64,000 bases of DNA from Rhizomicrobium sp. (GCA_037200385.1 JBBCGL010000001.1:1674001-1738000), one strand, 5' to 3'. Counted from the first letter of the stretch, positions 1 to 9,070 are shown. A program made the numbers and translations. The notes: generated from the sequence alone by a model not told the origin.

Positions 1-69
1 GAACGGCGCCTCGGCCGCTGGATAGCGCAACGGCTGGAGACGTGCGGGCCATGACAAGTCAAGGGTGGA

Positions 70-1338
70 TCACACGCGCTTCGGGATCACCACGTGGAGG
101 TGTTCATAGCCCTTCACGAACGTGGAGTAGGTCCGCTTGGGCTCGGCGACCTGCTCGATCACCGGGAAGCGCTTGAAGATCTCTTCCCAGATGATCTGGA
201 GCTGCAATTCCGCCAGCCGGTTGCCGACGCAGCGGTGGATGCCGAAGCCGAAGGAGATGTGGCGGCGCGGGTTCTCGCGGTCGACGATGTAGTCGTTGGG
301 CCGCTCTATCACCTCGTCGTCGCGGTTGCCCGAGACGTACCACATGACGACCTTGTCGCCCTTCTTGATCTGCTTGCCCTGGAATTCGAAGTCCTGCGTC
401 GCGGTGCGGCGCATATGGGCGAGCGGCGTCTGCCAGCGAATGGTCTCCGACACCATCGATGGGATCAGCGATGGGTTCTCGCGCAGCTTCTGATATTGGT
501 CGGGATTCTGATTGAGCGCCAGGACCGAGCCGGTGATCGTGTTGCGCGTCGTGTCGTTGCCGCCGACGGTGAGCAGCACGACGTTGCCGAAATATTCCCG
601 CGGGGACATGTCGCGAGTCGCCGGGTTGTGCGCCAGCATCGAGATCAGGTCGCCCTTCGTCTCGGTCGCGTTGACGCGCTCATTCCACAGATTGGTGAAA
701 TAGGCGTGGTATTCCTGGAACACCGCCATTTTCTGCTCGAAGGTGTCGATCAGGCCATGCCCCGGCACGGCGGTCACGACGTCGGACCAGTAAGTGAGCT
801 TGCGCCGGTCCGCGAACGGGAAATCGAACAGCGTCGCCAGCGTCATGGTGGTCAGCTCGATGGAGACCTTGTCGACCCAGTCGAACGGCTCGCCGATCGG
901 CAGATCGTCGAGGATCTTGCCGGCGCGCTCGCGGATGATCGGGCCCAGCACCTGCAAATTCGCGGGGCTGACGACAGGCGTCACCACCTTGCGCTGGATG
1001 TCGTGGCGCGGCGGGTCCATCGCGATGAACATGGGCAGCGGCTCGAAATTCGCCTGGCCGCCGCCGATGGTGATGCCGCCATAGGTGAAGTCGGAGGAAA
1101 ACACCTGGTGGTTCGTGTCCACCGCCATGATGTCGTTGTACTTGGTGATCGACCAGTAGGGGCCGAACTCGCTGTCCGCCGTGTAGTGGACCGGGTCTTC
1201 CTTCCGCAGGCGCTCGAAGTAAGGCCACATGGTATCGGTCTGGAACAGGATGCCCTGCGCCGGATTGAGCTCGGCGAGCGGCAGCGCGTAAGCCGCGTCG
1301 CGGGCGGATTTCATGTCGGGCTTCACGGCGATGTTCAT
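70..1338 (-). CDS. Cytochrome P450, CYP153-type alkane/fatty-acid terminal hydroxylase
   Basis: A 422-residue soluble class I P450. The cysteine-ligand loop FGFGIHRCVG lies near residues 363-372 (heme ligand Cys370), the I-helix oxygen-activation motif GGNDTT at about 259-264, and the K-helix ExxR as ETIRW near 298-302. The N-terminus and overall sequence resemble CYP153 enzymes, which put a terminal hydroxyl on medium-chain alkanes or fatty acids using electrons from a ferredoxin. ATG at 1338 is preferred over a longer frame because GGAAG precedes it and the extra N-terminus would be encoded by an intergenic repeat. It is the last gene of a minus-strand set: TetR, diiron protein, ferredoxin, P450. 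A ferredoxin reductase is not visible and may lie beyond the left edge. Substrate is inferred from family only. Confidence 0.93.
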   Translation of the reverse strand: MNIAVKPDMKSARDAAYALPLAELNPAQGILFQTDTMWPYFERLRKEDPVHYTADSEFGPYWSITKYNDIMAVDTNHQVFSSDFTYGGITIGGGQANFEPLPMFIAMDPPRHDIQRKVVTPVVSPANLQVLGPIIRERAGKILDDLPIGEPFDWVDKVSIELTTMTLATLFDFPFADRRKLTYWSDVVTAVPGHGLIDTFEQKMAVFQEYHAYFTNLWNERVNATETKGDLISMLAHNPATRDMSPREYFGNVVLLTVGGNDTTRNTITGSVLALNQNPDQYQKLRENPSLIPSMVSETIRWQTPLAHMRRTATQDFEFQGKQIKKGDKVVMWYVSGNRDDEVIERPNDYIVDRENPRRHISFGFGIHRCVGNRLAELQLQIIWEEIFKRFPVIEQVAEPKRTYSTFVKGYEHLHVVIPKRV

Positions 1339-1390
1339 CGGCGCTTCCTTTTTTGAAGGTCTTTCAGCTTGAGTTGAATCACCTGTCAGC

Positions 1391-1475
1391 GTCATGGCCG
1401 GCCTTGTGCCGGCCACCCAGGAACACCCCTGCAGCAGTTGCGATCATGGGTCGCCGGCACAAGGCCGGCGATGAC
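1391..1475. repeat. Inverted pair of GTCATGGCC...CCA palindromic repeats (family B)
   Basis: Two 29-base arms, 1391-1419 and 1447-1475, are inverted copies. Each arm is itself a hairpin built on GGCCGGC or CGCCGGC around a short loop. The two differences between arms fall at paired positions (G/C swapped for C/G), so both hairpins stay intact. It lies between the ferredoxin and P450 genes. The same family recurs at 53999-54130. Confidence 0.8.
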
Positions 1476-1502
1476 GGCGGCGGGTGTTTCAAAACAGCTC
1501 CT

Positions 1503-1978
<476 letters not shown>

Positions 1979-1980
1979 CG

Positions 1981-3108
1981 CTACTCCGCCGCGATCCGGA
2001 TCGCGGCCGCGTTGGAGCGGTCCTTGAAGTTGATCTCCTGCAGGTACTTGATGCCTTCCTCGGCGATGTCGTCGCCGACCATGCGGTCGCCCTCGGCCAC
2101 CAGCTCTTCCATGTCGACATAGGTCGCATAGAAGGCACGGGTACGGTCGGTGATCAGGCCCGCCTTGAGCAGCGTCTTGATCAGCACGCGGAAGATGTTG
2201 GTGCTCTCCTTCATCCGCTCGCGCTGCTTGGCGTCGGCGCGCAGCGCGATCAGCCCTTCCATCACCTTGGCGGGATCGAGGCCGAACTCGTTGAACATCT
2301 CGGCCTGCTGTTGCGGCGAACCCATGTTCATGATCAGCGACTGGAAGCAGTGCGCCGCCCAGTCCTCGACGATGTTGCGTTCTTCTTCCGACATCTTCGG
2401 GATCGTCTTGTCGGCCCAGATCTTCCCGAATTTGTGGTGGAAGGCCTCGTCCGTCATCACGAGCTGGAACAGCTTCTTGGCCAGCGGGTCGCGGTTGAAC
2501 TTGTAGCCGGCCGCGAAGGCGCCCATGGCGAGGCCCTCGACCAGCATCTGCATGCCGATGATCTTCTTATAGACCTCCGGCGCCGCGATGATGTCGACCA
2601 GGAGCGCCTTCAGCACCGAGCCGCAGGGCCGCGGCCGTCCCCAGCGCGCCTTGACATACTTCGCAAACGCCGTGACGTGGCGGGCTTCCTCGCGCGTCTG
2701 GTTGGCGGCGTATTCCTGCGCCCCCTGGTCCTTCAGGACGTGGCAGAGCGACGCCGACAGATTCAGCGCGCCCTGCTCGCCATGCAGGATCGAGGAGAAA
2801 TTCCACAGCGTCATCTCATTGATGAACTTGGCGACCTGGCCGGTCTTCTCCAGGTGGTCTTTCACATAGGGGATCTGCAGCGCGAAGATCTGGTCTTCCG
2901 GCTGCATCGCCTGGGTCATGTCCCACGGCTCGTCGAAGTCGATGTACTTCTTGTCGAGCGGATCCCAGAAATGGTCGTGCGTCGCGCTGATGATCTTGTC
3001 GAAGGCGGTGGAGCGCTTCTCATAGCGGTCGAGCTCGATCATCGACTCGAAATCGTCCGGCGCCACCGCGTCGTACATGATGTCCTTGGTGATGTTCCCG
3101 TCTGCCAT
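1981..3108 (-). CDS. Ferritin-like carboxylate-bridged diiron protein
   Basis: A 375-residue protein whose central helices carry the full ligand set of a ferritin-like/R2-like diiron site: Glu111 (HGEQ), Glu141-x2-His144 (EARH), Glu191 (LVEG) and Glu221-x2-His224 (EAFH). Such sites activate oxygen in oxygenases, N-oxygenases of the AurF kind, R2 proteins and desaturases. ATG at 3108 follows GGAGGAAC and starts 26 bases after the TetR stop, so the two are probably cotranscribed. Position beside CYP153 and ferredoxin suggests a role in oxidation of the same hydrophobic substrate, or in handling its products. The exact reaction cannot be told from the sequence. Confidence 0.85.
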   Translation of the reverse strand: MADGNITKDIMYDAVAPDDFESMIELDRYEKRSTAFDKIISATHDHFWDPLDKKYIDFDEPWDMTQAMQPEDQIFALQIPYVKDHLEKTGQVAKFINEMTLWNFSSILHGEQGALNLSASLCHVLKDQGAQEYAANQTREEARHVTAFAKYVKARWGRPRPCGSVLKALLVDIIAAPEVYKKIIGMQMLVEGLAMGAFAAGYKFNRDPLAKKLFQLVMTDEAFHHKFGKIWADKTIPKMSEEERNIVEDWAAHCFQSLIMNMGSPQQQAEMFNEFGLDPAKVMEGLIALRADAKQRERMKESTNIFRVLIKTLLKAGLITDRTRAFYATYVDMEELVAEGDRMVGDDIAEEGIKYLQEINFKDRSNAAAIRIAAE

Positions 3109-3134
3109 GTCCCGTTCCTCCGTCCAGCGTTGCT

Positions 3135-3725
3135 TTAATGGTCCACCAGCGACTGCAACAAAGCCGCGGTGCGTTCGATGAAGGTTTCGCGCTCGGCGCC
3201 GGCCAGCGCCTCGTCGCGGATCAGCCGCTCGACCAGGAGGCCGATGAAGATCGAGGCGAGCAGCCGCGCCCGCGCCTCGACCTCGGCGCCGCCGATCCAC
3301 TCGCGGATCGGGCCCATGAAGCGCTCCTGCACCGCCGCGTTGAGCTGCGACGCGGTCGCCGGATTGGTCGCGGCCTGGAGCAGGAATTCGAAGGCATGGG
3401 TGCGCTCGACATGCTGGTGCGCATGGCCCGCCATCATCTCGGCGACCGCGCGCCCGAAGGTGGCGCGCTCCCAGTGCGAGATCGCGTCGGGCGCGATGGA
3501 ATCCTTGAGCGCGGCGGCGAACAGCCCGTCCTTGCCGCCGAAATAGCGGTTGATCAGCGCCGCGTCGGCCCCGGCCTCGGCCGCGATGTCGCGCAGGAAG
3601 GCCCCGTCATAGCCCGACCGGGCGAAGCATTTCTTGGCCGCCGCCAGGATGGCGGCGCGGGTCGCTTCCGCATCGCGCTTGCGCGCAGGCGTGCGTTCGG
3701 GAGCAAGGGTCGTGGCGTTTGTCAT
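3135..3725 (-). CDS. TetR/AcrR family transcriptional regulator
   Basis: A 196-residue regulator. Residues about 20-65 form the TetR helix-turn-helix (ATRAAILAAAKKCFARSGYD... INRYFGGKDGLF), followed by a helical ligand-binding domain. It is the first gene of the minus-strand group that continues with the diiron protein, ferredoxin and CYP153, so it probably represses this group and is released by a substrate-like ligand. That is inference from position. No operator was identified with confidence upstream of 3725. Confidence 0.92.
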   Translation of the reverse strand: MTNATTLAPERTPARKRDAEATRAAILAAAKKCFARSGYDGAFLRDIAAEAGADAALINRYFGGKDGLFAAALKDSIAPDAISHWERATFGRAVAEMMAGHAHQHVERTHAFEFLLQAATNPATASQLNAAVQERFMGPIREWIGGAEVEARARLLASIFIGLLVERLIRDEALAGAERETFIERTAALLQSLVDH

Positions 3726-3843
3726 TCTGGGATGACATCGTGGCGACGTCCGGAACCGATGTCAACGGGAAATGACTTGGCGCGCTGGCGGACCTGCCGC
3801 GGCTGATCGCGGCGGCGCCGGTGGGGAAGGATGTCAAATAGCT

Positions 3844-3975
3844 GTCATCCCCGGCCGAGCGATGCGACAGCATCGCGAGGGGAAGGGGACCCAGGCGCCA
3901 AACACCGTGACGGTATCTCCCACCTGGGTCCCCTTCCCCTCGCACTCGCTTCGCTCGCGCTCGGCCGGGGATGAC
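3844..3975. repeat. Inverted pair of GTCATCCCCGGC...GGGGACCCAGG repeats (family A), without a gene
   Basis: The left arm 3844-3895 and right arm 3923-3975 are inverted copies of the unit found around the GIY-YIG gene at 9071-9622. Each starts GTCATCCCCGGC, has a variable GAGCG-rich centre and ends GGGGAAGGGGACCCAGG. Only 27 bases lie between the arms. The whole occupies the 328-base gap 3726-4053, where no gene is supported. Confidence 0.85.
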
Positions 3976-4053
3976 AACGGTGCCTTGAACGAAGGCGGTC
4001 GAACGCCTTCTTGCTACCGCCCGGTGAGTACCGCCTCCCAAATGCGCCGCGGT

Positions 4054-4329
4054 CTACCGAACCGTTTCCTTCTCCCTCGGCGCCGAGACGCGGCGCGGCT
4101 TGCTCTCGGCCTTGGGCTTGGGCAGAAGCCGGAAACGCGTCTGGCACCAGGCGAATTCAACGCCGACATCCAGCAGCGCATCGGAACGCCCGCAGGGGCA
4201 GGCATACGCCATGACCTCGACCACACGGTAGGTCTCTCCGGCCACCAGAGGCACCGGCCGGCCGGTGACATGGTTCGGGGCGGCATTGACGCACAGAACC
4301 AAATCGCCAGGGCCGAGAGCGTCGCTCAT
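4054..4329 (-). CDS. Conserved hypothetical protein, 91 residues
   Basis: A short protein with a plausible compact fold: GDLVLCVN...GETYRVVEV near the start reads like a small beta-barrel, followed by a cysteine pair in ACPCG and a basic tail rich in Lys and Arg. The pattern of a 'GD-x-V-x-C-V' opening and 'Y-x-V' strand is seen in many alphaproteobacterial hypotheticals that may bind nucleic acid, but I cannot name the family. It lies 43 bases upstream of the frmA stop, on the same strand. The start at 4329 is ATG; the frame is open and antisense frames are not convincing. Confidence 0.6.
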   Translation of the reverse strand: MSDALGPGDLVLCVNAAPNHVTGRPVPLVAGETYRVVEVMAYACPCGRSDALLDVGVEFAWCQTRFRLLPKPKAESKPRRVSAPREKETVR

Positions 4330-4372
4330 AGCTTCCTTCCCGTCTTCCTCGCCCGTCCCCGAAAGCGATACG

Positions 4373-5482
4373 TCAATACACCACCACGCTGCGGATCGAC
4401 TTGCCCTCTTCCATCAGCGTGAACGCGTCGTTGATCTGCTCCAGCCCCATCACATGCGTGATCATCGGATCGATCTGGATCAGGCCCTGCATGTACCAAT
4501 CGACGATCTTGGGCGTATCGGTGCGGCCGCGCGCCCCGCCGAACGCCGTGCCGCGCCACACCCGTCCCGTCACCAGCTGGAACGGCCGCGTCGAAATCTC
4601 CGTCCCCGCCGGCGCGACGCCGATGATGGTGCTCTCGCCCCAGCCGCGATGGCAGGCCTCGAGCGCCTGGCGCATCACCGTGACGTTGCCGGTGCAGTCG
4701 AAGGTGTAGTCCGCCCCGCCATCGGTCAGCGCCACCAGATGCGCCACGAGATCGCCGTCGATGGTCTTCGGGTTCACGAAATGCGTCATGCCGAAGCGGC
4801 GGCCCCATTCTTCGCGCCCCGGGTTGAGATCGACGCCCACGATCATCTGCGCCCCGACGAGCTTGAGCCCCTGCAGCACGTTGAGCCCGATGCCGCCCAG
4901 CCCGAACACGATCGCGTTCGAGCCCGGCTTGACCTTGGCGGTGTTGATCACCGCGCCGACACCGGTCGTCACCCCACACCCGCAATAACAAGCTTTGTCG
5001 AACGGCGCGTCCGCGCGGATCTTCGCCACCGCGATCTCCGGCAGCACGGTGAAGTTCGAGAAGGTCGAGCAGCCCATGTAGTGGAAGATCGGCTGTCCCC
5101 GATAGGAGAAGCGCGACGTCCCGTCCGGCATCAGCCCCTTGCCCTGGGTGGCGCGGATCGCGGTGCACAGATTGGTCTTGCCCGACAGGCAGGATTTGCA
5201 CTGCCGGCATTCGGGCGTGTAGAGCGGAATCACGTGATCGCCCGGCTTGACGCTGGTCACGCCCGCCCCGACCTCGCGCACGATGCCGGCGCCTTCATGG
5301 CCGAGGATCGAGGGGAACAGCCCCTCGGAATCGAGCCCCGACAGCGTGTACTGGTCGGTGTGGCAGATGCCGGTGGCCTTGATCTCCACCAGCACCTCGC
5401 CGGGCTTGGGCCCTTCGAGGTCCAGCTCCACGATCTCCAGCTTCTTCTTCGCCTCGAAGGCGACGGCGGCACGCGTTTTCAA
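4373..5482 (-). CDS. frmA: S-(hydroxymethyl)glutathione dehydrogenase / class III alcohol dehydrogenase
   Basis: A 369-residue zinc-dependent medium-chain dehydrogenase of class III. Catalytic zinc ligands are Cys40, His62 and Cys169; the structural zinc is held by Cys92, Cys95, Cys98 and Cys106. The nucleotide-binding motif [13 protein letters not shown] is present. It oxidises the glutathione adduct of formaldehyde with NAD+ to S-formylglutathione and can also reduce S-nitrosoglutathione. It acts in the cytoplasm in formaldehyde and nitrosative-stress detoxification. No S-formylglutathione hydrolase or FrmR-type repressor is adjacent. Confidence 0.96.
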   Translation of the reverse strand: MKTRAAVAFEAKKKLEIVELDLEGPKPGEVLVEIKATGICHTDQYTLSGLDSEGLFPSILGHEGAGIVREVGAGVTSVKPGDHVIPLYTPECRQCKSCLSGKTNLCTAIRATQGKGLMPDGTSRFSYRGQPIFHYMGCSTFSNFTVLPEIAVAKIRADAPFDKACYCGCGVTTGVGAVINTAKVKPGSNAIVFGLGGIGLNVLQGLKLVGAQMIVGVDLNPGREEWGRRFGMTHFVNPKTIDGDLVAHLVALTDGGADYTFDCTGNVTVMRQALEACHRGWGESTIIGVAPAGTEISTRPFQLVTGRVWRGTAFGGARGRTDTPKIVDWYMQGLIQIDPMITHVMGLEQINDAFTLMEEGKSIRSVVVY

Positions 5483-5633
5483 GCGATCTCTCCCGGGACG
5501 TTCAGCGTAAGGCGACGCGGCTTCCTAGCGCGGCGCCGCGATATTGCAAGCGGACCGCCGCATCTGTCGCTGAATTCAGGTAACGAAAGCCGCGCCCATG
5601 CGTTAACGGCGCGACAAAGAGGGAACTCCCGCC

Positions 5634-5789
5634 ATGCATCTCACATCCGTCACTATCCAGCCGCTGATCGCGCTGATTTTCGGCGTCCTCATTCTCCTGA
5701 TGCCACGCATTTTGAACTACCTGATCGCGATCTACCTGATCCTGGTCGGAATCACCGGCCTCGGCCTGCTCACCCGCTTCACCGGCTGA
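5634..5789 (+). CDS. DUF3096-type small membrane protein
   Basis: A 51-residue very hydrophobic protein: MHLTSVTIQPLIALIFGVLI, then two closely packed membrane helices ending in LLTRFTG. The length and the pattern 'IQPLIALIAGILILIxPRxLNYIVAIYLI' match the DUF3096 family, whose function is unknown. A purine-rich GAGGGAA stretch precedes the ATG. It stands alone between frmA and a small soluble protein, both separated by short gaps. Confidence 0.85.
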   Translation: MHLTSVTIQPLIALIFGVLILLMPRILNYLIAIYLILVGITGLGLLTRFTG

Positions 5790-5869
5790 CGGCAACTTTC
5801 GCCGCGCCCGGCCGTTTCCACTGTCCAAGGCGGGTGCGTCTGCGTGCTTGCCAAGAACGGAGGACACCC

Positions 5870-6112
5870 ATGTCCGTCACACCCGACAAGAAGACCCCCG
5901 AGACGAAAAAGCAGAAGCTGGACCAGAAGGTCGATCAGCAGATGGAGGACACCTTCCCCGCCTCCGACCCGCCGAGCTTCTCGGGCGGCAAGCACATCGT
6001 CGGCGCCCCGGTCGAGCGCGAAAGCGACTCGCCGACGCCGGACACGCACGCCGTGAAGGAAGCCGAGAAGAAGGTGAAGACCGGCGATGCGGCCGTGCCG
6101 CACACCTACTGA
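5870..6112 (+). CDS. Small hydrophilic protein with an ED-TFPASDPPS motif
   Basis: An 80-residue, highly charged, probably disordered protein. The block MEDTFPASDPPSFSGG at about residues 25-40 is a motif repeatedly found in short alpha- and betaproteobacterial proteins of unknown role. The C-terminal half is Lys/Glu-rich. ATG at 5870 is well supported by GGAGG eight bases upstream, and a terminator follows the stop, so it reads as a complete single-gene unit. No function is claimed. Confidence 0.8.
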   Translation: MSVTPDKKTPETKKQKLDQKVDQQMEDTFPASDPPSFSGGKHIVGAPVERESDSPTPDTHAVKEAEKKVKTGDAAVPHTY

Positions 6113-6133
6113 GCCAGACCGATTTTCGGACGA

Positions 6134-6171
6134 GGCCCTCTTCCAACCCCCGGAAGGGGGCCTTTTCTTTT
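6134..6171 (+). terminator. Rho-independent terminator after the ED-TFPASDPPS gene
   Basis: GGCCCTCTTCC and GGAAGGGGGCC pair with one mismatch around a seven-base loop and are followed by TTTTCTTTT. It lies 22 bases after the stop at 6112 and separates this gene from the next. Confidence 0.8.
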
Positions 6172-6214
6172 ATGCAGGCCATGGTGAATTCCGCTTCACC
6201 GTCCGGAGACCGTC

Positions 6215-6895
6215 ATGAATCGCATCTATGTCCCCAGCACCGGCGCCGAGTCGTGGAAGCCCTTCCTCCCCGAGCCGGAGCGGCAATGGAAGACCGGCTA
6301 TTCCGCGCGCACCCTGGCGCATAGCTGGGAAGCGGCCGACGGCCTGCCGCCCGAGATCGCCGAACGCTTCGCGGCGACGCCGGGCTTCAAGGCCGTGCCC
6401 GAATTGCTGATCGCCATCCCCGAGCACAAGGTGCCGCTGCCCGGCGGCACGACGGAAAGCCAGAACGATGTCTTCGCGCTGCTGCGCTGCGGCGACCGCA
6501 CCATCGCGATGGCGGTCGAGGGCAAGGTGGCCGAGCCGTTCGGCCAGACGGTCGGCGACTGGCGCCGCGGCGCCTCGGAGGGCAAGCAGGCGCGGCTGCG
6601 CTATCTCTGCGGCGCGCTGGGCATCGACTATCCGCCGCCCGATCACCTCTTCTACCAGCTCTTCCACCGCGCCGGCTCGGCGATCATCGAAGCGGGCCGC
6701 TTCAAGACCGATGCCGCGGTGATGATCGTCCACTCCTTCTCGCCGCACCGCCACTGGTTCGAGGAATACGCCGCCTTCGTCTCGCTGCTCGGCGGCGCGG
6801 TCTCGGAAGACGCGCTGAGCCAGATCCTGCTGCCCTCCGGCATGCCCTTCTACACCGGCTGGGTCTGCGGCGACGCGCAGTTCCTGGAGCGCTGA
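6215..6895 (+). CDS. Conserved protein of unknown function, possible PD-(D/E)xK-like fold
   Basis: A 226-residue soluble protein. The stretch ESQNDVFALL... AMAVEGKVAEPFG around residues 83-110 has an Asp followed about 15-20 residues later by E-x-K on a predicted beta strand, which is the spacing of PD-(D/E)xK nuclease-fold proteins. The rest (LFYQLFHRAGSAIIEA, MIVHSFSP) looks like an alpha/beta core. ATG at 6215 follows GGAGAC. It is single, with a terminator before it and a convergent dehydrogenase gene after it. The nuclease-fold idea is weak; function is unknown. Confidence 0.7.
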   Translation: MNRIYVPSTGAESWKPFLPEPERQWKTGYSARTLAHSWEAADGLPPEIAERFAATPGFKAVPELLIAIPEHKVPLPGGTTESQNDVFALLRCGDRTIAMAVEGKVAEPFGQTVGDWRRGASEGKQARLRYLCGALGIDYPPPDHLFYQLFHRAGSAIIEAGRFKTDAAVMIVHSFSPHRHWFEEYAAFVSLLGGAVSEDALSQILLPSGMPFYTGWVCGDAQFLER

Positions 6896-6897
6896 GT

Positions 6898-6923
6898 TCA
6901 CCTCCCCGCAAGGGGAAGGTGAA
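6898..6923. terminator. Hairpin between convergent genes
   Basis: TTCACCTCCCC and GGGGAAGGTGAA form a near-perfect stem around GCAA directly after the stop at 6895 and before the dehydrogenase stop at 6929. It lacks a strong T run. It probably works as a bidirectional terminator and resembles short copies of the CCTCCCC repeat seen elsewhere. Confidence 0.5.
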
Positions 6924-6928
6924 GACGT

Positions 6929-7996
6929 CTATTCCGCCGCCTTCGCGCCTGCCGCCCGGCCGCGCGCGATGCGCTCTTCCGCCATGCGGTCGGCGATCGT
7001 GCTGGTCGGCTCGCCGTCGCGCGCCGCGCGGCTGAAGATCGCGCCCAGCGTGTCGGCGATGCCCAGCACCCGGCGCTCGACCTCGGCGTCGCTCCAGTCC
7101 TCGATCTGTGCCGCGACGCGGATGATCCCGCCGCCATTGATCACGTAGTCCGGCGCATAGAGGATCTCGCGGTCGCGCAGCATCGCGCCGTGATGGTCGC
7201 GCGCCAGCTGGTTGTTCGCGCCGCCCGCCACCACCCGCGCGGAGAGCCGCGGGATCGTCTGGTCGTTGAGGATCGCGCCCAGCGCATTGGGCGAGAGCAC
7301 GTCGCACTCCACCGTCACGATCTGGTCCGGCGTCGCCGCCACCGCGCCCAGCGTCTCGACCGCCTCGCGCACCGCGGTCATATTGGTGTCGGCCACGATC
7401 AGCCGCGCCCCTTCGGCCTGCAGGCGCTTCGCGACGCCCATGCCGACCTTGCCCAGCCCCTGGATCGCGACCCGCAAGCCCTTCGTCGTGTCGGTGCCGA
7501 GCCGGTGCTTCACCGCGGCCTTCAGTCCCGCGAACACCCCCAGCGCGGTCGCCGGACCGCTGTCGCCGCCCGCCCGGCCCGGCTGGTCGTAGCCCGCGAT
7601 GTGCGGCGTGCCCCGCGCGATCACCGGCATGTCGGCCGGCACCACGCCGACATCCATCGCCGTGATGTAGCGGCCGCCCAGCGCGTTGATCGCCTCGGCA
7701 TAGGCGGCGAATTTCGCCTCCGACTTGTCGGTCGCCGGATTGCCGAGGATCACCGCCTTGCCGCCGCCCAGCGGCAGGTCGGCGATGGCGTTCTTGTAGC
7801 TCATGCCTTTGGACAGGCGCAGCGCGTCGGTCAGCGCCGCGTCGCCGCTCGCATAGGGATACATCCGCGTCCCGCCGCAGGCCGGGCCGAGCGCGGTCGA
7901 GTGGATCGCGATGATCGCGCGCAGCCCCGTCTGCTTGTCGTCGAAGAAGGCGACCGTCTCGTGATGGTCGAAATCGGCGGAATCGAACACGTTCAT
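6929..7996 (-). CDS. Leu/Phe/Val-type amino-acid dehydrogenase
   Basis: A 355-residue member of the Glu/Leu/Phe/Val dehydrogenase family. The substrate-binding half carries GPACGGTRMYPY and GMSYKNAIADLPLGGGKAV, which include the catalytic lysines. The C-terminal half has the NAD-binding loop IQGLGKVGMGVA. It would catalyse NAD-dependent oxidative deamination of a hydrophobic amino acid. Divergent pairing with phenylalanine hydroxylase hints at phenylalanine or branched-chain breakdown, but specificity cannot be read here. ATG at 7996 is chosen because the longer frame enters the divergent promoter region. Confidence 0.9.
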   Translation of the reverse strand: MNVFDSADFDHHETVAFFDDKQTGLRAIIAIHSTALGPACGGTRMYPYASGDAALTDALRLSKGMSYKNAIADLPLGGGKAVILGNPATDKSEAKFAAYAEAINALGGRYITAMDVGVVPADMPVIARGTPHIAGYDQPGRAGGDSGPATALGVFAGLKAAVKHRLGTDTTKGLRVAIQGLGKVGMGVAKRLQAEGARLIVADTNMTAVREAVETLGAVAATPDQIVTVECDVLSPNALGAILNDQTIPRLSARVVAGGANNQLARDHHGAMLRDREILYAPDYVINGGGIIRVAAQIEDWSDAEVERRVLGIADTLGAIFSRAARDGEPTSTIADRMAEERIARGRAAGAKAAE

Positions 7997-8174
7997 GGCG
8001 GTCGCGCTTTCGTCGGCAAGGAAGTTGCGCGACCTTAGCCTTTGCGCGCGGCAATTGGCTTGCGTTTTTCGCGCCGCAGGCCGCATGACCGGTGCGGGCA
8101 TGCCGCGGCGCGCGCAACAAAAATCACCCGGGGAAATGCTTTACAGCGCCGGTTCCGCGTTCTCTATTCCCGCC

Positions 8175-9044
8175 ATGCCGAACCTCGACACGCTGCGCGC
8201 CAAGCACCCCGAAATCCGCCCCGATTTCACCATCGACCAGCATTGGGAGCGCTACGGCGCCGCCGAGCATGGCGTCTGGAAGACGCTGTTCGACCGTCAG
8301 GCGAAGGTCCTGCCCGGCCGCGCCTGCGACGAGTTCCTGCAGGGACTGGACAAGCTCGACCTCGTCGCCGACCGCATCCCCGATTTCGCGCGCCTCTCGG
8401 ACGGCCTTCAGAAGCTCACCGGCTGGCGCGTCGTCGCGGTGCCCTCGCTGGTGCCGGACGAGATCTTCTTCGACCATCTGGCCAATCGCCGCTTCCCCGC
8501 GGGGCAGTTCATCCGCCGCCCCGACCAGCTCGACTACATCGAGGAGCCCGACGTTTTCCACGACGTGTTCGGCCATGTCCCGATGCTCGCCCATCCGGTC
8601 TTCGCCGATTACATGGAGGCCTACGGCAAGGGCGGCGTGCGCGCCCTCAACGAATTCTCGGCGCTGAAGAACCTCGCGCGGCTCTATTGGTACACGGTCG
8701 AGTTCGGCCTGATCCAGGGCCGCGACGGCCTGCGCATCTACGGCTCCGGCATCGTCTCGAGCCGCGCCGAAACCGTCTATGCGGTCGAGAGCCCCTCGCC
8801 CAACCGCATCGCCTTCGACCTAGAGCGCGTGATGCGCACCGAATACCGGATCGACGATTTCCAGGAGAGCTACTTCGTCATCGACTCCTTCGACGCGCTG
8901 TTCCAGGAGACCTACAAGGATTTCGCGGCGCTCTACACCAAGCTGCAGAGCGGCCCGACCCACAAGCCCGGCGACATCCTGCAAGCCGACCGCCTGCACA
9001 CCCGCGGCACCCACACCTATGTCGGCGGCACCCACGCGGCGTAA
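8175..9044 (+). CDS. phhA: Phenylalanine 4-monooxygenase
   Basis: A 289-residue bacterial aromatic amino-acid hydroxylase. The iron ligands are His129 and His134 in FHDVFGHVPML, and the Glu of YWYTVEFGLI. It converts phenylalanine to tyrosine using O2 and a tetrahydropterin. Length fits the bacterial single-domain enzyme, which lacks the regulatory ACT domain. ATG at 8175 is preferred; an in-frame ATG at 8136 is possible. It is divergent from the amino-acid dehydrogenase, with 178 bases between the starts that must hold both promoters. No pterin dehydratase gene is near. Confidence 0.95.
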   Translation: MPNLDTLRAKHPEIRPDFTIDQHWERYGAAEHGVWKTLFDRQAKVLPGRACDEFLQGLDKLDLVADRIPDFARLSDGLQKLTGWRVVAVPSLVPDEIFFDHLANRRFPAGQFIRRPDQLDYIEEPDVFHDVFGHVPMLAHPVFADYMEAYGKGGVRALNEFSALKNLARLYWYTVEFGLIQGRDGLRIYGSGIVSSRAETVYAVESPSPNRIAFDLERVMRTEYRIDDFQESYFVIDSFDALFQETYKDFAALYTKLQSGPTHKPGDILQADRLHTRGTHTYVGGTHAA

Positions 9045-9070
9045 GGCGGCTGTCATCCCGCAACGCCCTT

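Noticed and set aside
4265-5869. A long plus-strand frame joined to the ED-TFPASDPPS gene
   Set aside because: The part before 5870 is antisense to frmA; the real gene has its own ATG and ribosome site.
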